From an uncultured Eubacteriales bacterium (GTDB lineage: Bacteria; Bacillota; Clostridia; Oscillospirales; Oscillospiraceae): a stretch of DNA of 64,000 bases. The first letter of the stretch is position 1; every line of letters starts with the position of its first letter. The stretch spans positions 96,843 through 160,842 of the forward strand of contig ONOL01000001.1 in assembly GCA_900319465.1 (NCBI GenBank), given 5' to 3'. The notes under the pieces are model-generated. The model ran no database searches. It was not told the DNA's origin and worked only from the letters and a program-made list of their open reading frames with translations. Positions 36,771 through 45,434 of the stretch are shown in pieces. The position numbers and the translations under genes are program-made.

Positions 36771-37358
36771 TCAGTCGGACGAAGTGCCGTTTTCTCCCTC
36801 TTCGCGGAAGGGGAGCGTCCTGCGTGTCCACCAGTCGTAGCGGCGCAGGAAGTTCCCGACCTCCAGCCCGCCGTCTTCATAGTCCAGCAGCAGCTTCGCG
36901 CAGGCCAGCGCGTCGCTGTCCGCCCTGTGGTGCTCCAGCGCGATGCCCCGGTAGCGGCAGAGCGTGTCGAGCTTGTGGTTGGGAAGCTCGGGGTAGCAGC
37001 GCCTGCCCATCTGCACCGTGCAGGCATAGGGCAGGAAGCGCGGCATGTCGATGCCGTAAGCGTCCAGACAGCAGGAGAGCACCCGCAGGTCGAAGGGCGC
37101 GTTGTGCGCGACCAGCACCCCGCTTTGCAGCAGCGGCCCCAGCTCCGTCCAGAGTGCGGCGAAATTGGGCGCCGTGCGCACCCTGTCGGGCGTGATGCCG
37201 GTGAGTCGGATGTTGAACAGGTCAAAATGTACCTCCGGATCGACCAGAGAGGAAAAGGTGGAGACCACTTCCCCGTCCTCCACGACCGCCGCGCCAATGG
37301 CGCTCATGCGGTCGTTGGCGGCGTTGGGCGTCTCCACGTCAAAGGCGACAAAACGCAT
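36771..37358 (-). CDS. DEDDh-type 3'-5' exonuclease (DnaQ/RNase T superfamily)
   Basis: The 195-residue enzyme contains the ExoI motif FVAFDVETPN (Asp7/Glu9), ExoII VLVAHNAPFDLRVL and the ExoIII-epsilon motif HHRADSDALACAKLL with the catalytic His and Asp. These are the four acidic residues and histidine of DEDDh nucleases. The stand-alone size suggests an epsilon-like proofreading or RNA/DNA-trimming activity rather than a polymerase domain. It sits between moaA and the MMPL operon with no obvious functional link. Confidence 0.92.
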   Translation of the reverse strand: MRFVAFDVETPNAANDRMSAIGAAVVEDGEVVSTFSSLVDPEVHFDLFNIRLTGITPDRVRTAPNFAALWTELGPLLQSGVLVAHNAPFDLRVLSCCLDAYGIDMPRFLPYACTVQMGRRCYPELPNHKLDTLCRYRGIALEHHRADSDALACAKLLLDYEDGGLEVGNFLRRYDWWTRRTLPFREEGENGTSSD

Positions 37359-37438
37359 GCCAGGCGTTCCTTTCTCTATGTTTCAGCGCCCGGGCGCCGG
37401 GAGTCCCCTGTGCGCCGGGCGCTGTGACCGCCGCACCG

Positions 37439-38383
37439 TCAGCCGCCGATGCGGTCCATGCTCCGGCCGGCGCGGCTGGGCTCGCGGAAGCCGAGCTCGC
37501 CGTGCCAGAGCGGCTTGCGGAGGATCGCTTCCCTGAACTTCTCCTCCATGCCCGCCTGGTCCAGGCCCCTGACGGAGATCTCGTCCCCGGCGTGGAGGCA
37601 GGGCTTGAGCATCCCGTCCGCCGTCAGGCGCAGACGGCTGCAAGCGGCGCAGAAATGCGCGCCGATGGGGCTGATGAGCCCGACCCTCCCCTTCCCGTCC
37701 GGCAGCCGCCAGAGACGGGCGACGCCGCCGTCCGCTTCGGCCGGCGTCAGCTCCGGCAGCGCCGCAAGCACCGCCGAGCAGGGCAGGAAGGCCTCCTGCC
37801 CGAAGCCCTCCACCATCGGCATCAGCTCGATGAAGCGCAGGTCCGCCGGCCATTTCCGGGTCAGCCCGGCAAGCTGCGGGATCTCGTCGTCGTTGAAGCC
37901 GCCGATGAGCACCGTGTTGAGCTTCACCTTCTCAAAGCCCGCGTCCAGCGCCGCTTCGATCCCGGCAAGCGCCTTCGCGAACTCGCCGCCGCGGGTGATC
38001 GCGCGGTATTTCTCCGCGTCCAGCGTGTCCAGGCTGATGTTGACGCGGCGCACGCCCGCCTCGCGCAGCGGCGCGGCCAGCCCGGGCAGCAGCGTGCCGT
38101 TGGTGGTGAGACAGAGCTCCCCGATACCCGGCACGGCCGCCGCCTCCCGGCAGAGGGAGACGATGTCCGGCCGAACGAGCGGCTCGCCGCCGGTGATGCG
38201 GAGCTTCGTCACGCCGAGCGCCGCCGCGGCGCGCACCGCCGTCAGCAGCTCCTCCCGGGTCAGCAGCTCCTCCCGGCGGCTCCGGCAGGTTCCCTCGCCC
38301 ACGCAGTAGCGGCAGCGGAGGTTGCACTCCTCCGTGACGGAGAGGCGCAGATAGGTGATGCTGCGCCCGTAGGGGTCTGTCAT
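37439..38383 (-). CDS. moaA: GTP 3',8-cyclase MoaA
   Basis: MoaA is a radical-SAM enzyme that, with MoaC, converts GTP to cyclic pyranopterin monophosphate, the first step of molybdopterin synthesis. The 314-residue protein has the SAM-cluster motif CNLRCRYC at residues 20-27, RITGGEPLVRPD, and the C-terminal cluster motif FCAACSRLRLT..KPCL that binds GTP. It ends in the conserved GG pair (MDRIGG). AGGAGAGG precedes the start. No other molybdenum cofactor gene is visible in the window, so moaC, moeA and others must lie elsewhere. Confidence 0.94.
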   Translation of the reverse strand: MTDPYGRSITYLRLSVTEECNLRCRYCVGEGTCRSRREELLTREELLTAVRAAAALGVTKLRITGGEPLVRPDIVSLCREAAAVPGIGELCLTTNGTLLPGLAAPLREAGVRRVNISLDTLDAEKYRAITRGGEFAKALAGIEAALDAGFEKVKLNTVLIGGFNDDEIPQLAGLTRKWPADLRFIELMPMVEGFGQEAFLPCSAVLAALPELTPAEADGGVARLWRLPDGKGRVGLISPIGAHFCAACSRLRLTADGMLKPCLHAGDEISVRGLDQAGMEEKFREAILRKPLWHGELGFREPSRAGRSMDRIGG

Positions 38384-38477
38384 ATTCCGTGCCTCTCCTT
38401 TCGATGTCTATGCCTGGCCGTTGCCGGGGCTGTCCTTTCCGGCAGCCAAAAGAAGCGGCGCAAAGGCAACGCGGGGA

Positions 38478-39437
38478 TCAAAGCCCCTTGATAAGCGCCA
38501 GGTCGCCGTAAAGGATCGAATCGTCTCCCAGCGAGGCGATCTTGATGTCCACGGTAGAGCGGATGGCCGGCATGCAGTAGCGGTCCACCTCACGCAGCAC
38601 CTTCTCCAGGAAGATCTCGCCCACGGCCTCGATCACGCCGCCGCCGTAGAGCACCAGATCCGGGGAGAGGGTGTTGATGATGTTGCCGGTGGCCACGGCC
38701 AGATAGTGGCAGGCGCGGTCCACGGCTTCGACGGCGACCGCGTCCCCGGCGGCCAGCGCCTTCTTCAGCTTCTTGGAGCGGAATACGCCGTCCTGGACGG
38801 CCTCCGCCATCATCGTCTCACGGCCGCGGGACACCTGCTGGCGGATGTAGGCGCTCATGCCCTGCTTGCTGGAGAAGGCCTCCAGGCAGCCGCGCTGGCC
38901 GCAGTTGCAGAGCGGGCCCTCCGGGTCGAGGATCATGTGGCCGTACTCGGCGGCCTTGAACTGGTTGCCGGTGAAGAGGCTGCCGTTGAGGATCAGGCCG
39001 CCGCCCAGGCCGGTGCCCACGAAGAAGCCCGCCACGTTCCGGTAGCCCTGCGCCGCGCCGAACTTGTACTCGCCGAGCACGCCGAGGTTCACGTCGTTGC
39101 CCACGAAGAAGGGAACGCCGAATTGCTTGCGCATCGCCCCGGCCAGATCGTAGTTGCGCCAGGGCAGGTTCGGCGTGAAGAGCACCACGCCGGTGTTCTG
39201 GTCGATGACGCCGGGGGCGCAGGAGGCGATGGCGTTGATCTTCTTCCGGTCGATGCCGGACTCCCGGATCATCTCCTCCACCACGTCGATGATGACCTTC
39301 TCCACGTCGGCAGCACCCTCGCCGCCGCTCTTGGAGCGCTTTTTCAGGCGGTAGATGATCTCGTCCTTCTCGTTGAAGATCGCGCCGAGCACCTTGGTGC
39401 CGCCTACGTCAAGACAGATGTTGTACTGTTCAGCCAT
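38478..39437 (-). CDS. ROK-family sugar kinase (glucokinase-like)
   Basis: The 319-residue kinase has the ATP-binding ICLDVGGTKVLGAIF, the sugar/catalytic GNDVNLGVLGEY with Asp, VGTGLGGGLILNG and the ROK zinc motif CNCGQRGCLEAF preceded by the sugar-binding EYGHM. No N-terminal helix-turn-helix is present, so it is a kinase, not a NagC/Mlc-type repressor. It begins 21 bp behind the ppk1 stop and shares that operon. Because some ROK glucokinases use polyphosphate as phosphate donor, the context makes polyphosphate use worth testing; the zinc motif is typical of ATP-using members. Confidence 0.88.
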   Translation of the reverse strand: MAEQYNICLDVGGTKVLGAIFNEKDEIIYRLKKRSKSGGEGAADVEKVIIDVVEEMIRESGIDRKKINAIASCAPGVIDQNTGVVLFTPNLPWRNYDLAGAMRKQFGVPFFVGNDVNLGVLGEYKFGAAQGYRNVAGFFVGTGLGGGLILNGSLFTGNQFKAAEYGHMILDPEGPLCNCGQRGCLEAFSSKQGMSAYIRQQVSRGRETMMAEAVQDGVFRSKKLKKALAAGDAVAVEAVDRACHYLAVATGNIINTLSPDLVLYGGGVIEAVGEIFLEKVLREVDRYCMPAIRSTVDIKIASLGDDSILYGDLALIKGL

Positions 39438-39458
39438 GGGTCCTTCCTCCCTTGATTA

Positions 39459-41624
39459 TTATCGGAAAAGTTTTTTCAACCACGCGCGCCAGCCGGTAAC
39501 GGGCGGCGCGCCGGTCTGTTTCCTCGTTTTTTCCGCTGCGGCGGCCGCCCCGGGCGAGACCTTCCGGGCGCTGAAGTAGCGGTAGAGCGCCTCCTGCGAG
39601 CTCGTGCCCGCGCCGCCCGCGTCCCGGACGTAGCTGCCGTCGCGGAGCATGCGGCGCGACTTCTCGCGGTCGTTTCGCAGGGCGCGGAGCACCTCGTTGA
39701 GCTGCTCGCGCGTATCGGGCGTGACGGCCTCGAGGAAGGCCTCCACGCGCCGCTCCAGATTGCGGTTCAAAAGGTCGCCCGAGCCGATGAACAGCCGCTG
39801 CTCCTCCCCCTCGCCGAAGCTGTAAATGCGGGAATGCTCCAGCCAGCGGCCCACCACGCTCGTGACCGTGATGTTTTCGGTCATGCCGGGCACGCCGGGG
39901 CGCAGCGAGCAGATCCCGCGGATGAAGAGCTCCACCTTCACGCCCGCCTGCGAGCAGGCGATCAGCTTCTCCATCACGTCGACGTTGTTCAGGGCGTTGG
40001 CCTTGATGGCGACGCGGCCGTTCTCCCCCTTCGCGATCTCCCGGTCGAGCATCTCCAGCACACGGGACTTGAAGCTCAGCGGCGCGATCCAGAGGCAGCG
40101 CGCCTCGGGCGGGATCTCGCCGTTTTCGAGCGCGGCAAAAGCGGCCTCGGCGTCCAGCCCGGCCGCTTCCCGGGCGGTGATGAGCGAGAGGTCGGTGTAC
40201 TGCTCGCCGGTGACCTCGTTGTAGTTGCCGGTGCCGACCTGCGTGATGCGCGAGAGGTTGCCGCCGTGCTGCCGGGTGATGACGCAGAGCTTGCTGTGCA
40301 CCTTGTGGTCGGGCAGGCCGTAGATCACGCGGCAGCCCGCGTCCTCCAGCATCTCGGAATAGTCGATGTTGTTCTGCTCGTCGAAGCGGGCGCGCAGCTC
40401 CAGCAGGCACAGCACGTCCTTGCCGCGGTCGGCGGCGTAGGCCAGCGCGGCGGCGATCTTGCTGCTGCCGGACATGCGGTAGAGCGTGATCTTGATGCTC
40501 AGCACCTCCGGGTCGTCCGCCGCCTCGTAGATCAGATCCACGAAAGGCATCATGCTCTGGAAGGGGAAGCTCATCAGCAGGTCATGCTTTTCGATATAGG
40601 AGAAGTATTCGCCCTTTTTCAGCCCGATATCCCGCGCGGGCTTCCGCTCCTCGTAGCGGAAGTTCTCATGCCCGCCGATGCAGGAGCGGAAGGACAGGTC
40701 GAAGGGCACGGTCTGCGTGAAGACCCGGCTCTCCGGCACGCGCAGCTTTTTCAGCAGCGCGGCCCGGCCCGGCTCGGCCAGCTTGCCGTAGATCCGCACA
40801 CGCACCGGCATCTCACGCCTGCGCTTGGTGAGCATGGTGGAGACCTTGTGGCGCATCTCGTCGTCCGCCCGCCCCTCCACGTCCGCGAGGAACACGTCGG
40901 CGTTGCGGGTGATCTCCACGACGGCGGACTGCAGGATGTTCTCCTTCTTCAGCAGCAGGGGCAGGAAATGCCGCACGAGCTGGGCTGTCAGCACGATCTT
41001 CTGGCAGCCGTCGATCTCAAAGCTCAGGTACGCGGGCACGCGGTGGAGCGGGATGACGCAAAGCCTCATCCCCGTGCCGCGGCCGAGGAAGGCGATGACG
41101 TTCGACTCCCCGCTCCACAGGAAGGGCAGGGGCTGGTCCATGTCGATGATCTTGGGGAAGAGCAGGTCGCGGATGTCGCCGAAGAGCTTCTTGCTCATCA
41201 GCTCGTCCACCTTGCTGATCTTCTTGAAGTCCAGCACGTCGACCCCGCTTGCGCGCAGCTCCTCCCGGATGCTCTTCCAGATGGCCTCCATCAGCGTCTG
41301 CTGCTCCCGCGTGACGCGCAGCACCTCGTTGATCTGCGCCTCGGGCAGCAGCCCGGACAGCGGATCGCGCTTGTCGGGCGTCAGCAGGGCGCGGTGGCTC
41401 AGGATGCCGATGCGCACCCGGTAGAACTCCTCCAGGTTCGACTGGTAGATCATCAGGAATTTCAGCCGCTCCAGCAGCGGGACCGCCGGGTCGGCCGCCT
41501 CCTGCAGCACGCGCAGGTTGAAGGCCAGCCAGCTCAGCTCGCGGTTGATGTAGATGCTCTCGGGCGCGGTCTGCTTCTCGTTCTCGTTCTTTTTCTCTTT
41601 CGTAGCCATAGCTTTCTTTTTCAC
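39459..41624 (-). CDS. ppk1: Polyphosphate kinase 1
   Basis: Ppk1 polymerises the gamma-phosphate of ATP into inorganic polyphosphate. The protein of about 721 residues begins, after a charged Lys-rich tail, with SIYINRELSWLAFNLRVL and NLEEFYRVRIG. It carries LSIKITLYRMSGSS, the phosphohistidine-bearing DHKVHSKLCVI, GTGNYNEVTGEQYTD and the second phospholipase-D-like His motif WLEHSRIYSFGEG. It starts with GTG at 41624, overlapping the stop of the PPK2-type gene by 4 bp; an in-frame ATG at 41609 is an alternative. A basic tail (WRAWLKKLFR) closes the protein. Reversal of the reaction can also yield ATP. Confidence 0.95.
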   Translation of the reverse strand: MKKKAMATKEKKNENEKQTAPESIYINRELSWLAFNLRVLQEAADPAVPLLERLKFLMIYQSNLEEFYRVRIGILSHRALLTPDKRDPLSGLLPEAQINEVLRVTREQQTLMEAIWKSIREELRASGVDVLDFKKISKVDELMSKKLFGDIRDLLFPKIIDMDQPLPFLWSGESNVIAFLGRGTGMRLCVIPLHRVPAYLSFEIDGCQKIVLTAQLVRHFLPLLLKKENILQSAVVEITRNADVFLADVEGRADDEMRHKVSTMLTKRRREMPVRVRIYGKLAEPGRAALLKKLRVPESRVFTQTVPFDLSFRSCIGGHENFRYEERKPARDIGLKKGEYFSYIEKHDLLMSFPFQSMMPFVDLIYEAADDPEVLSIKITLYRMSGSSKIAAALAYAADRGKDVLCLLELRARFDEQNNIDYSEMLEDAGCRVIYGLPDHKVHSKLCVITRQHGGNLSRITQVGTGNYNEVTGEQYTDLSLITAREAAGLDAEAAFAALENGEIPPEARCLWIAPLSFKSRVLEMLDREIAKGENGRVAIKANALNNVDVMEKLIACSQAGVKVELFIRGICSLRPGVPGMTENITVTSVVGRWLEHSRIYSFGEGEEQRLFIGSGDLLNRNLERRVEAFLEAVTPDTREQLNEVLRALRNDREKSRRMLRDGSYVRDAGGAGTSSQEALYRYFSARKVSPGAAAAAEKTRKQTGAPPVTGWRAWLKKLFR

Positions 41625-43090
41625 ATCCGCTCTTCGACAGCCTTCTCGAGCGCGTCGACCACGATCCGAAGCGTCTTGATGCGGGCGTATTTTTTATCGT
41701 TGGACTCGATGATGAACCACGGCGCGTTCTCCGTGCCGGTCTTCTGCAGCATCTCGTCGACGGCCTGCTCGTACTGCGGCCATTTCTCCCGGTTGCGCCA
41801 GTCCTCCTCGGTCAGCTTCCACTGCTTCTCGGGGGTGCTCTGCCGGTCGTTGAAGCGCGCGAGCTGTGTGTCCTGGTCGATGTGGATCCAAAACTTGAGC
41901 ACCACGGCGCCCCAGTCGGTGAGCTGGCGTTCAAACTCATTGATCTCGTTGTAGGCGCGCTTCCAGTCGTCCTCCGAGCAGAAGCCCTCCAGCCGCTCCA
42001 CCATCACGCGCCCGTACCAGGTGCGGTCGAAAATGCAGATGTGCCCGCTGCGCGGGAGCCGCTTCCAGAAGCGCCAGAGATACTGCCGCGCCAGCTCGTC
42101 CGGCGTGGGCGAGGCGATCGGCATCACGTCGAAGCCCCTCGGGTCGAGCGGCCGCGCGATGCGGCGGATGTTGCCGCCCTTGCCCGCGGCGTCCCAGCCC
42201 TCGTAGCAGAGGATCACGGGGATCTTCTTGCGGTAGATCACATTGTGCAGCTCGCCCAGCCGCTTCTGCAGCTTCTTGAGCTCCTCCCGGTACTCCTCGT
42301 CGCCGATCGCCGGGGAGAGATCCACCTCCGCCAGCTTCGGCAGCTTCTGCAGCGGGAAGTCCTCCTCAAAGGGCCTGCCCACATAGCGCCCCTTCTCCAG
42401 CGCCCTGTCCACCAGCGCGTTGAGGAGCGTGAGCGCCTCGTGGGCGGCACGGCTCTTCTTGCCGCCGTCCAGCATGTGCCAGGGAATGAGCCGGCCGGTT
42501 TTGTCCATGAAATCCTCATAGCTCTCCCGGAAGGTCCTGTACTCGGCGTGCTGCCAGAGGTCCTCGCCGGTGACGCGCCACTCAGTCTCAAAATTCTCGC
42601 GCAGCGCGCGCAGGCGCCTGCGCTGCTCGTCCCGGTCGATGTCGAGGAAGAGCTTGAGGATCAGATAGCCGCCGTCCCGGAGCTGGCGCTCGAATTCATT
42701 GACCGCCCGGACGCGCTTTTTGTACTCGTCCTTCGTGATCTCCCGCCGCAGCAGCTTGCGTACGCAGTCCTCCATCCAGCCGGAGTCGTAGAACATGATC
42801 TTGCCGTTTTCCGGCATGGCCGCGGCAAAGGGGTGGAGGAAGGGATAGCGGGACACCTCCTCCGGCACGATCGCCGGGGAGACCACGTTGTAGAAGCGGG
42901 GATCCAGCTCGCTGATGAGCTCGTTGATGAGGCTGCCCTTGCCCGCGGCGGCCCAACCCTCCACCAGCACGAGGATGGGCAGGCCCTTTGCCCGGATCGC
43001 CTGCTGCTGCCCCATCAGATGGGCGCGCAGCGCCTTGATCTCCGCCTTTCTGGGCGAAGCTTCCTGTTTGTCCTGTTTGTCTTCCTTCAT
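41621..43090 (-). CDS. pap: Tandem PPK2-family polyphosphate:AMP phosphotransferase
   Basis: The 489-residue protein contains two PPK2 domains in tandem, as in polyphosphate:AMP phosphotransferases that convert AMP to ADP. Domain 1 has Walker A LVEGWAAAGKGSLI near residue 43 but a changed Walker B, FYDSGWMEDCV. Domain 2 has Walker A CYEGWDAAGKGGNIRR near 290 and the complete lid/Walker B CIFDRTWYGRVMVERLEG. Domain 2 is therefore probably the catalytic one and domain 1 structural, as known for this class. It is the first gene of the polyphosphate operon and is translationally coupled to ppk1. Confidence 0.92.
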   Translation of the reverse strand: MKEDKQDKQEASPRKAEIKALRAHLMGQQQAIRAKGLPILVLVEGWAAAGKGSLINELISELDPRFYNVVSPAIVPEEVSRYPFLHPFAAAMPENGKIMFYDSGWMEDCVRKLLRREITKDEYKKRVRAVNEFERQLRDGGYLILKLFLDIDRDEQRRRLRALRENFETEWRVTGEDLWQHAEYRTFRESYEDFMDKTGRLIPWHMLDGGKKSRAAHEALTLLNALVDRALEKGRYVGRPFEEDFPLQKLPKLAEVDLSPAIGDEEYREELKKLQKRLGELHNVIYRKKIPVILCYEGWDAAGKGGNIRRIARPLDPRGFDVMPIASPTPDELARQYLWRFWKRLPRSGHICIFDRTWYGRVMVERLEGFCSEDDWKRAYNEINEFERQLTDWGAVVLKFWIHIDQDTQLARFNDRQSTPEKQWKLTEEDWRNREKWPQYEQAVDEMLQKTGTENAPWFIIESNDKKYARIKTLRIVVDALEKAVEERM

Positions 43091-43176
43091 GGGGCACCAT
43101 CCTTATCTTCTGTATTTTCCGTTTTGCGGGCGCGCTCCGGCCGAAGGAAAAGGCCCGACGCGCCCTGTTCCTTAAT

Positions 43177-43205
43177 ATTTTATTATAGCAACGCGGTGAA
43201 GTCAA
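43177..43205 (-). promoter_or_regulatory. Sigma-A promoter of the polyphosphate operon
   Basis: Minus-strand TTGACT (43205-43200) and TAAAAT (43182-43177) are 17 bp apart. A TATAAT overlaps the spacer but lies too close to TTGACT. Confidence 0.65.
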
Positions 43206-43251
43206 CAAAAAGCGTCTGCCCCCGCGGGCGAAGGGCAGAGGAGGAAGCAAC

Positions 43252-43280
43252 AGGCCCCGCGGCGCAAAGCCGCGGGGCCT
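43252..43280 (-). terminator. GC-rich hairpin behind tctA
   Basis: AGGCCCCGCGGC and its complement pair around GCAAA, 35 bp behind the tctA stop. No T-run follows, so this is at best a weak terminator of the tct operon. Confidence 0.5.
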
Positions 43281-43314
43281 CGGGTATGTCCGGTTGTCTT
43301 TCCCGCGGAGGGGA

Positions 43315-44868
43315 TCAGACGGAATCTTCCTCGGTCAGGACCTCCACGTCCTCGTCGGTGCCGGAGACGGCGTCGGCCTCGGCCTTCTTCTCCATCTTCG
43401 CCATGAAGATCGGGGAGAGGATGCCGACGACGCACAGGGCGATCAGCACCCAGCTCACAACGGACTGGAACAGGATGCCGATGCTGCCGCCGGAGATGGT
43501 CAGCGCCTTGAGGAGGTTCTTCTCGCCGATGGGGCCGAGGATCAGCGCCAGCACGACGGCGGCGGTGTTCAGATCCAGCTTGCGCATCAGATAGCCCAGC
43601 ACGCCGAAGATCAGCATGATATACACGTCGACCATGTTGCGGTGGATGGCGTAGGAGCCGATCACACACAGGACGGACACGCAGGGGATCAGGATCGCGT
43701 CGGACAGGCGGGAGATCTGCGCGAAGCCGCGGCAGCCCAGCAGGCCGATGCCCAGCATGAAGAACTGCACGAGCACGAAGCCCGCAAAGAAGGTGTAGGT
43801 CATGGGGGCGTACTTGCCGAAGAGCTCGGGGCCGGGCGTCAGGCCCTGGATGATCAGGCCGCCCATCAGCACCGCGGTGACGGACTCGCCGGGGATGCCG
43901 AGCGTCAGCGTCGGGATCAGCGAGCCGCCGGTGACGGCGTTGTTCGCCGCCTCGGAGCCGGCCACGCCCTCGATGGAGCCCTTGCCGAACAGGCCCTTGC
44001 TCTTGGAGAACTGCTTGGCCGTGTTGTAGCCCAGGAAGCAGGCGATGGAGGCGCCGGCGCCGGGCAGGATGCCGACGATGTTGCCGATCAGCCAGGAGCG
44101 GACGATCGTCGGGCGGATGACCTTGCGCTCCTCGCGGCTCAGGCTCATCTTGTCGTTGACCTTGGCGGCGCGGGCGCGCTCGGTGATCTTCTTCTCCGCC
44201 AGGATGAAGACCTGGGACATGGAGAACAGGCCGATCAGCGCGGCGGTCACGTTGATGCCGTCGCTCAGGTAGTCCACGCCGAAGGTGAAGCGGTCATAGC
44301 CGTAGAGCGGGTCCATTCCGATCGTGGAGATCAGCAGGCCCAGCGCGCCGGACATCAGGCCCTTGAGCAGGCTCTTGCCGGCGACGCCCGCAATGATGGT
44401 CAGGCCGAAGATCGACAGCCAGAAATACTCGGCGGACATGAACTTCAGCGTCAGCTTGCCCAGCAGCGGGGCAAAGAAGTACAGCGAGATGCAGCTGAGC
44501 AGGCCGCCCCAGAAGGAGGCGTAGCAGGCGGTGAAGAGCGCCTTGCCCGCTTTGCCCTGCAGCGTCATCTGATAGCCCTCGATGGCGGTGGCCGCGGAGG
44601 CCGGGGTGCCGGGGGTGTGGATCAGGATGGCGGAGATCGAGCCGCCGAAGATCGCGCCGCAGTAGATGGCGCCGAGGACGATCAGGCCGGTCTCGGCCTT
44701 CATCGTGAAGGTCAGCGGCAGCATCAGCGCAACGCCCATCGCCGCGGACAGGCCCGGCATACAGCCGATGATGATGCCCATGGACACGCCGGCGGCCATC
44801 ATCAGCAGGTTGATCGGGGTCAGGGCGTTGAGAAAGCCTGCACCCATCATGCCTAAGGTTTCAAGCAT
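43315..44868 (-). CDS. tctA: Tripartite tricarboxylate transporter, large membrane subunit TctA
   Basis: The 517-residue permease has the TctA signatures GCMPGLSAAMGVALMLPLTF and IHTPGTPASAATAIEGY near the N terminus and GSLIPTLTLGIPGESVTAVLMGG near residue 320, with about eleven membrane segments and a short acidic cytoplasmic tail. TctA forms the ion-driven channel through which a substrate delivered by the binding protein TctC enters. It is the last gene of the tctC-tctB-tctA order, 15 bp behind tctB. Substrates of this family are carboxylates such as citrate; which one is used here is unknown. Confidence 0.93.
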   Translation of the reverse strand: MLETLGMMGAGFLNALTPINLLMMAAGVSMGIIIGCMPGLSAAMGVALMLPLTFTMKAETGLIVLGAIYCGAIFGGSISAILIHTPGTPASAATAIEGYQMTLQGKAGKALFTACYASFWGGLLSCISLYFFAPLLGKLTLKFMSAEYFWLSIFGLTIIAGVAGKSLLKGLMSGALGLLISTIGMDPLYGYDRFTFGVDYLSDGINVTAALIGLFSMSQVFILAEKKITERARAAKVNDKMSLSREERKVIRPTIVRSWLIGNIVGILPGAGASIACFLGYNTAKQFSKSKGLFGKGSIEGVAGSEAANNAVTGGSLIPTLTLGIPGESVTAVLMGGLIIQGLTPGPELFGKYAPMTYTFFAGFVLVQFFMLGIGLLGCRGFAQISRLSDAILIPCVSVLCVIGSYAIHRNMVDVYIMLIFGVLGYLMRKLDLNTAAVVLALILGPIGEKNLLKALTISGGSIGILFQSVVSWVLIALCVVGILSPIFMAKMEKKAEADAVSGTDEDVEVLTEEDSV

Positions 44869-44883
44869 TTTTCAATTCCCTCC

Positions 44884-45354
44884 TTATCGCAGCAGCTTGA
44901 AGATCAGCCCCTTGGGCAGCTTCACGCCCAGGAACCTGGCGAAGGCGAAGTATACCAGCGCCAGAATGACCGCCACGGCGATCGCCGTGTGGAGATACGG
45001 CACCTTCAGATACAGCAGCAGGCCGATCAGAAACAGCGCCGTCGCAAGGTAAAAGCCGAGGAAGTTGATCAGCAGCACGTAGGCGACGACCGCCGCCAGC
45101 GACACGAAGAACTGCGCGGGCTGAAAGCCCTTGAAGACCTTGTCCACACCGCTCTCGACGCCGTTTTTCTTCGCGGCCAGCAGGATCTGCAGCAGGTAGA
45201 GCGTGGTCAGGCCAAACAGCAGGATGATGGTAAACTTGGGATAGCTCTGGATCTCTTCATTGAGATGGACCGCCTTGTAGTAGAAGACGCCGCAGACGAT
45301 ATACATAAAGGCAACGACGCCGATATCGGTCCATTTCATCTTGTCATTATTCAA
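44884..45354 (-). CDS. tctB: Tripartite tricarboxylate transporter, small membrane subunit TctB
   Basis: A 156-residue protein with four hydrophobic segments (about residues 10-28, 40-60, 80-110 and 115-145) in the pattern of TctB, including the FLGFYLATALFLIGLLLYL stretch before the last helix. TctB sequences are poorly conserved and the assignment relies on size, topology and position between tctC and tctA. Confidence 0.85.
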   Translation of the reverse strand: MNNDKMKWTDIGVVAFMYIVCGVFYYKAVHLNEEIQSYPKFTIILLFGLTTLYLLQILLAAKKNGVESGVDKVFKGFQPAQFFVSLAAVVAYVLLINFLGFYLATALFLIGLLLYLKVPYLHTAIAVAVILALVYFAFARFLGVKLPKGLIFKLLR

Positions 45355-45389
45355 GGGGCGCTCCCTCCTTCTCGCAAAAATGATGGAAA

Positions 45390-45417
45390 GGAAAGGGCAG
45401 GTCTGCCTGCCCTTTCC
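45390..45417 (-). terminator. Intercistronic hairpin between tctC and tctB (attenuator)
   Basis: GGAAAGGGCAGG and CCTGCCCTTTCC pair around TCTG in the 80-bp gap behind tctC. The T-rich but broken tail suggests partial termination or 3'-end protection that would raise binding-protein levels over the membrane subunits. Confidence 0.7.
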
Positions 45418-45434
45418 CCGTTCAGTTCATCCGA

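Noticed and set aside
43189..43205. TTGACT with the overlapping TATAAT as the polyphosphate operon promoter
   Set aside because: The spacer would be 12 bp; the neighbouring TAAAAT gives the proper 17-bp spacing.
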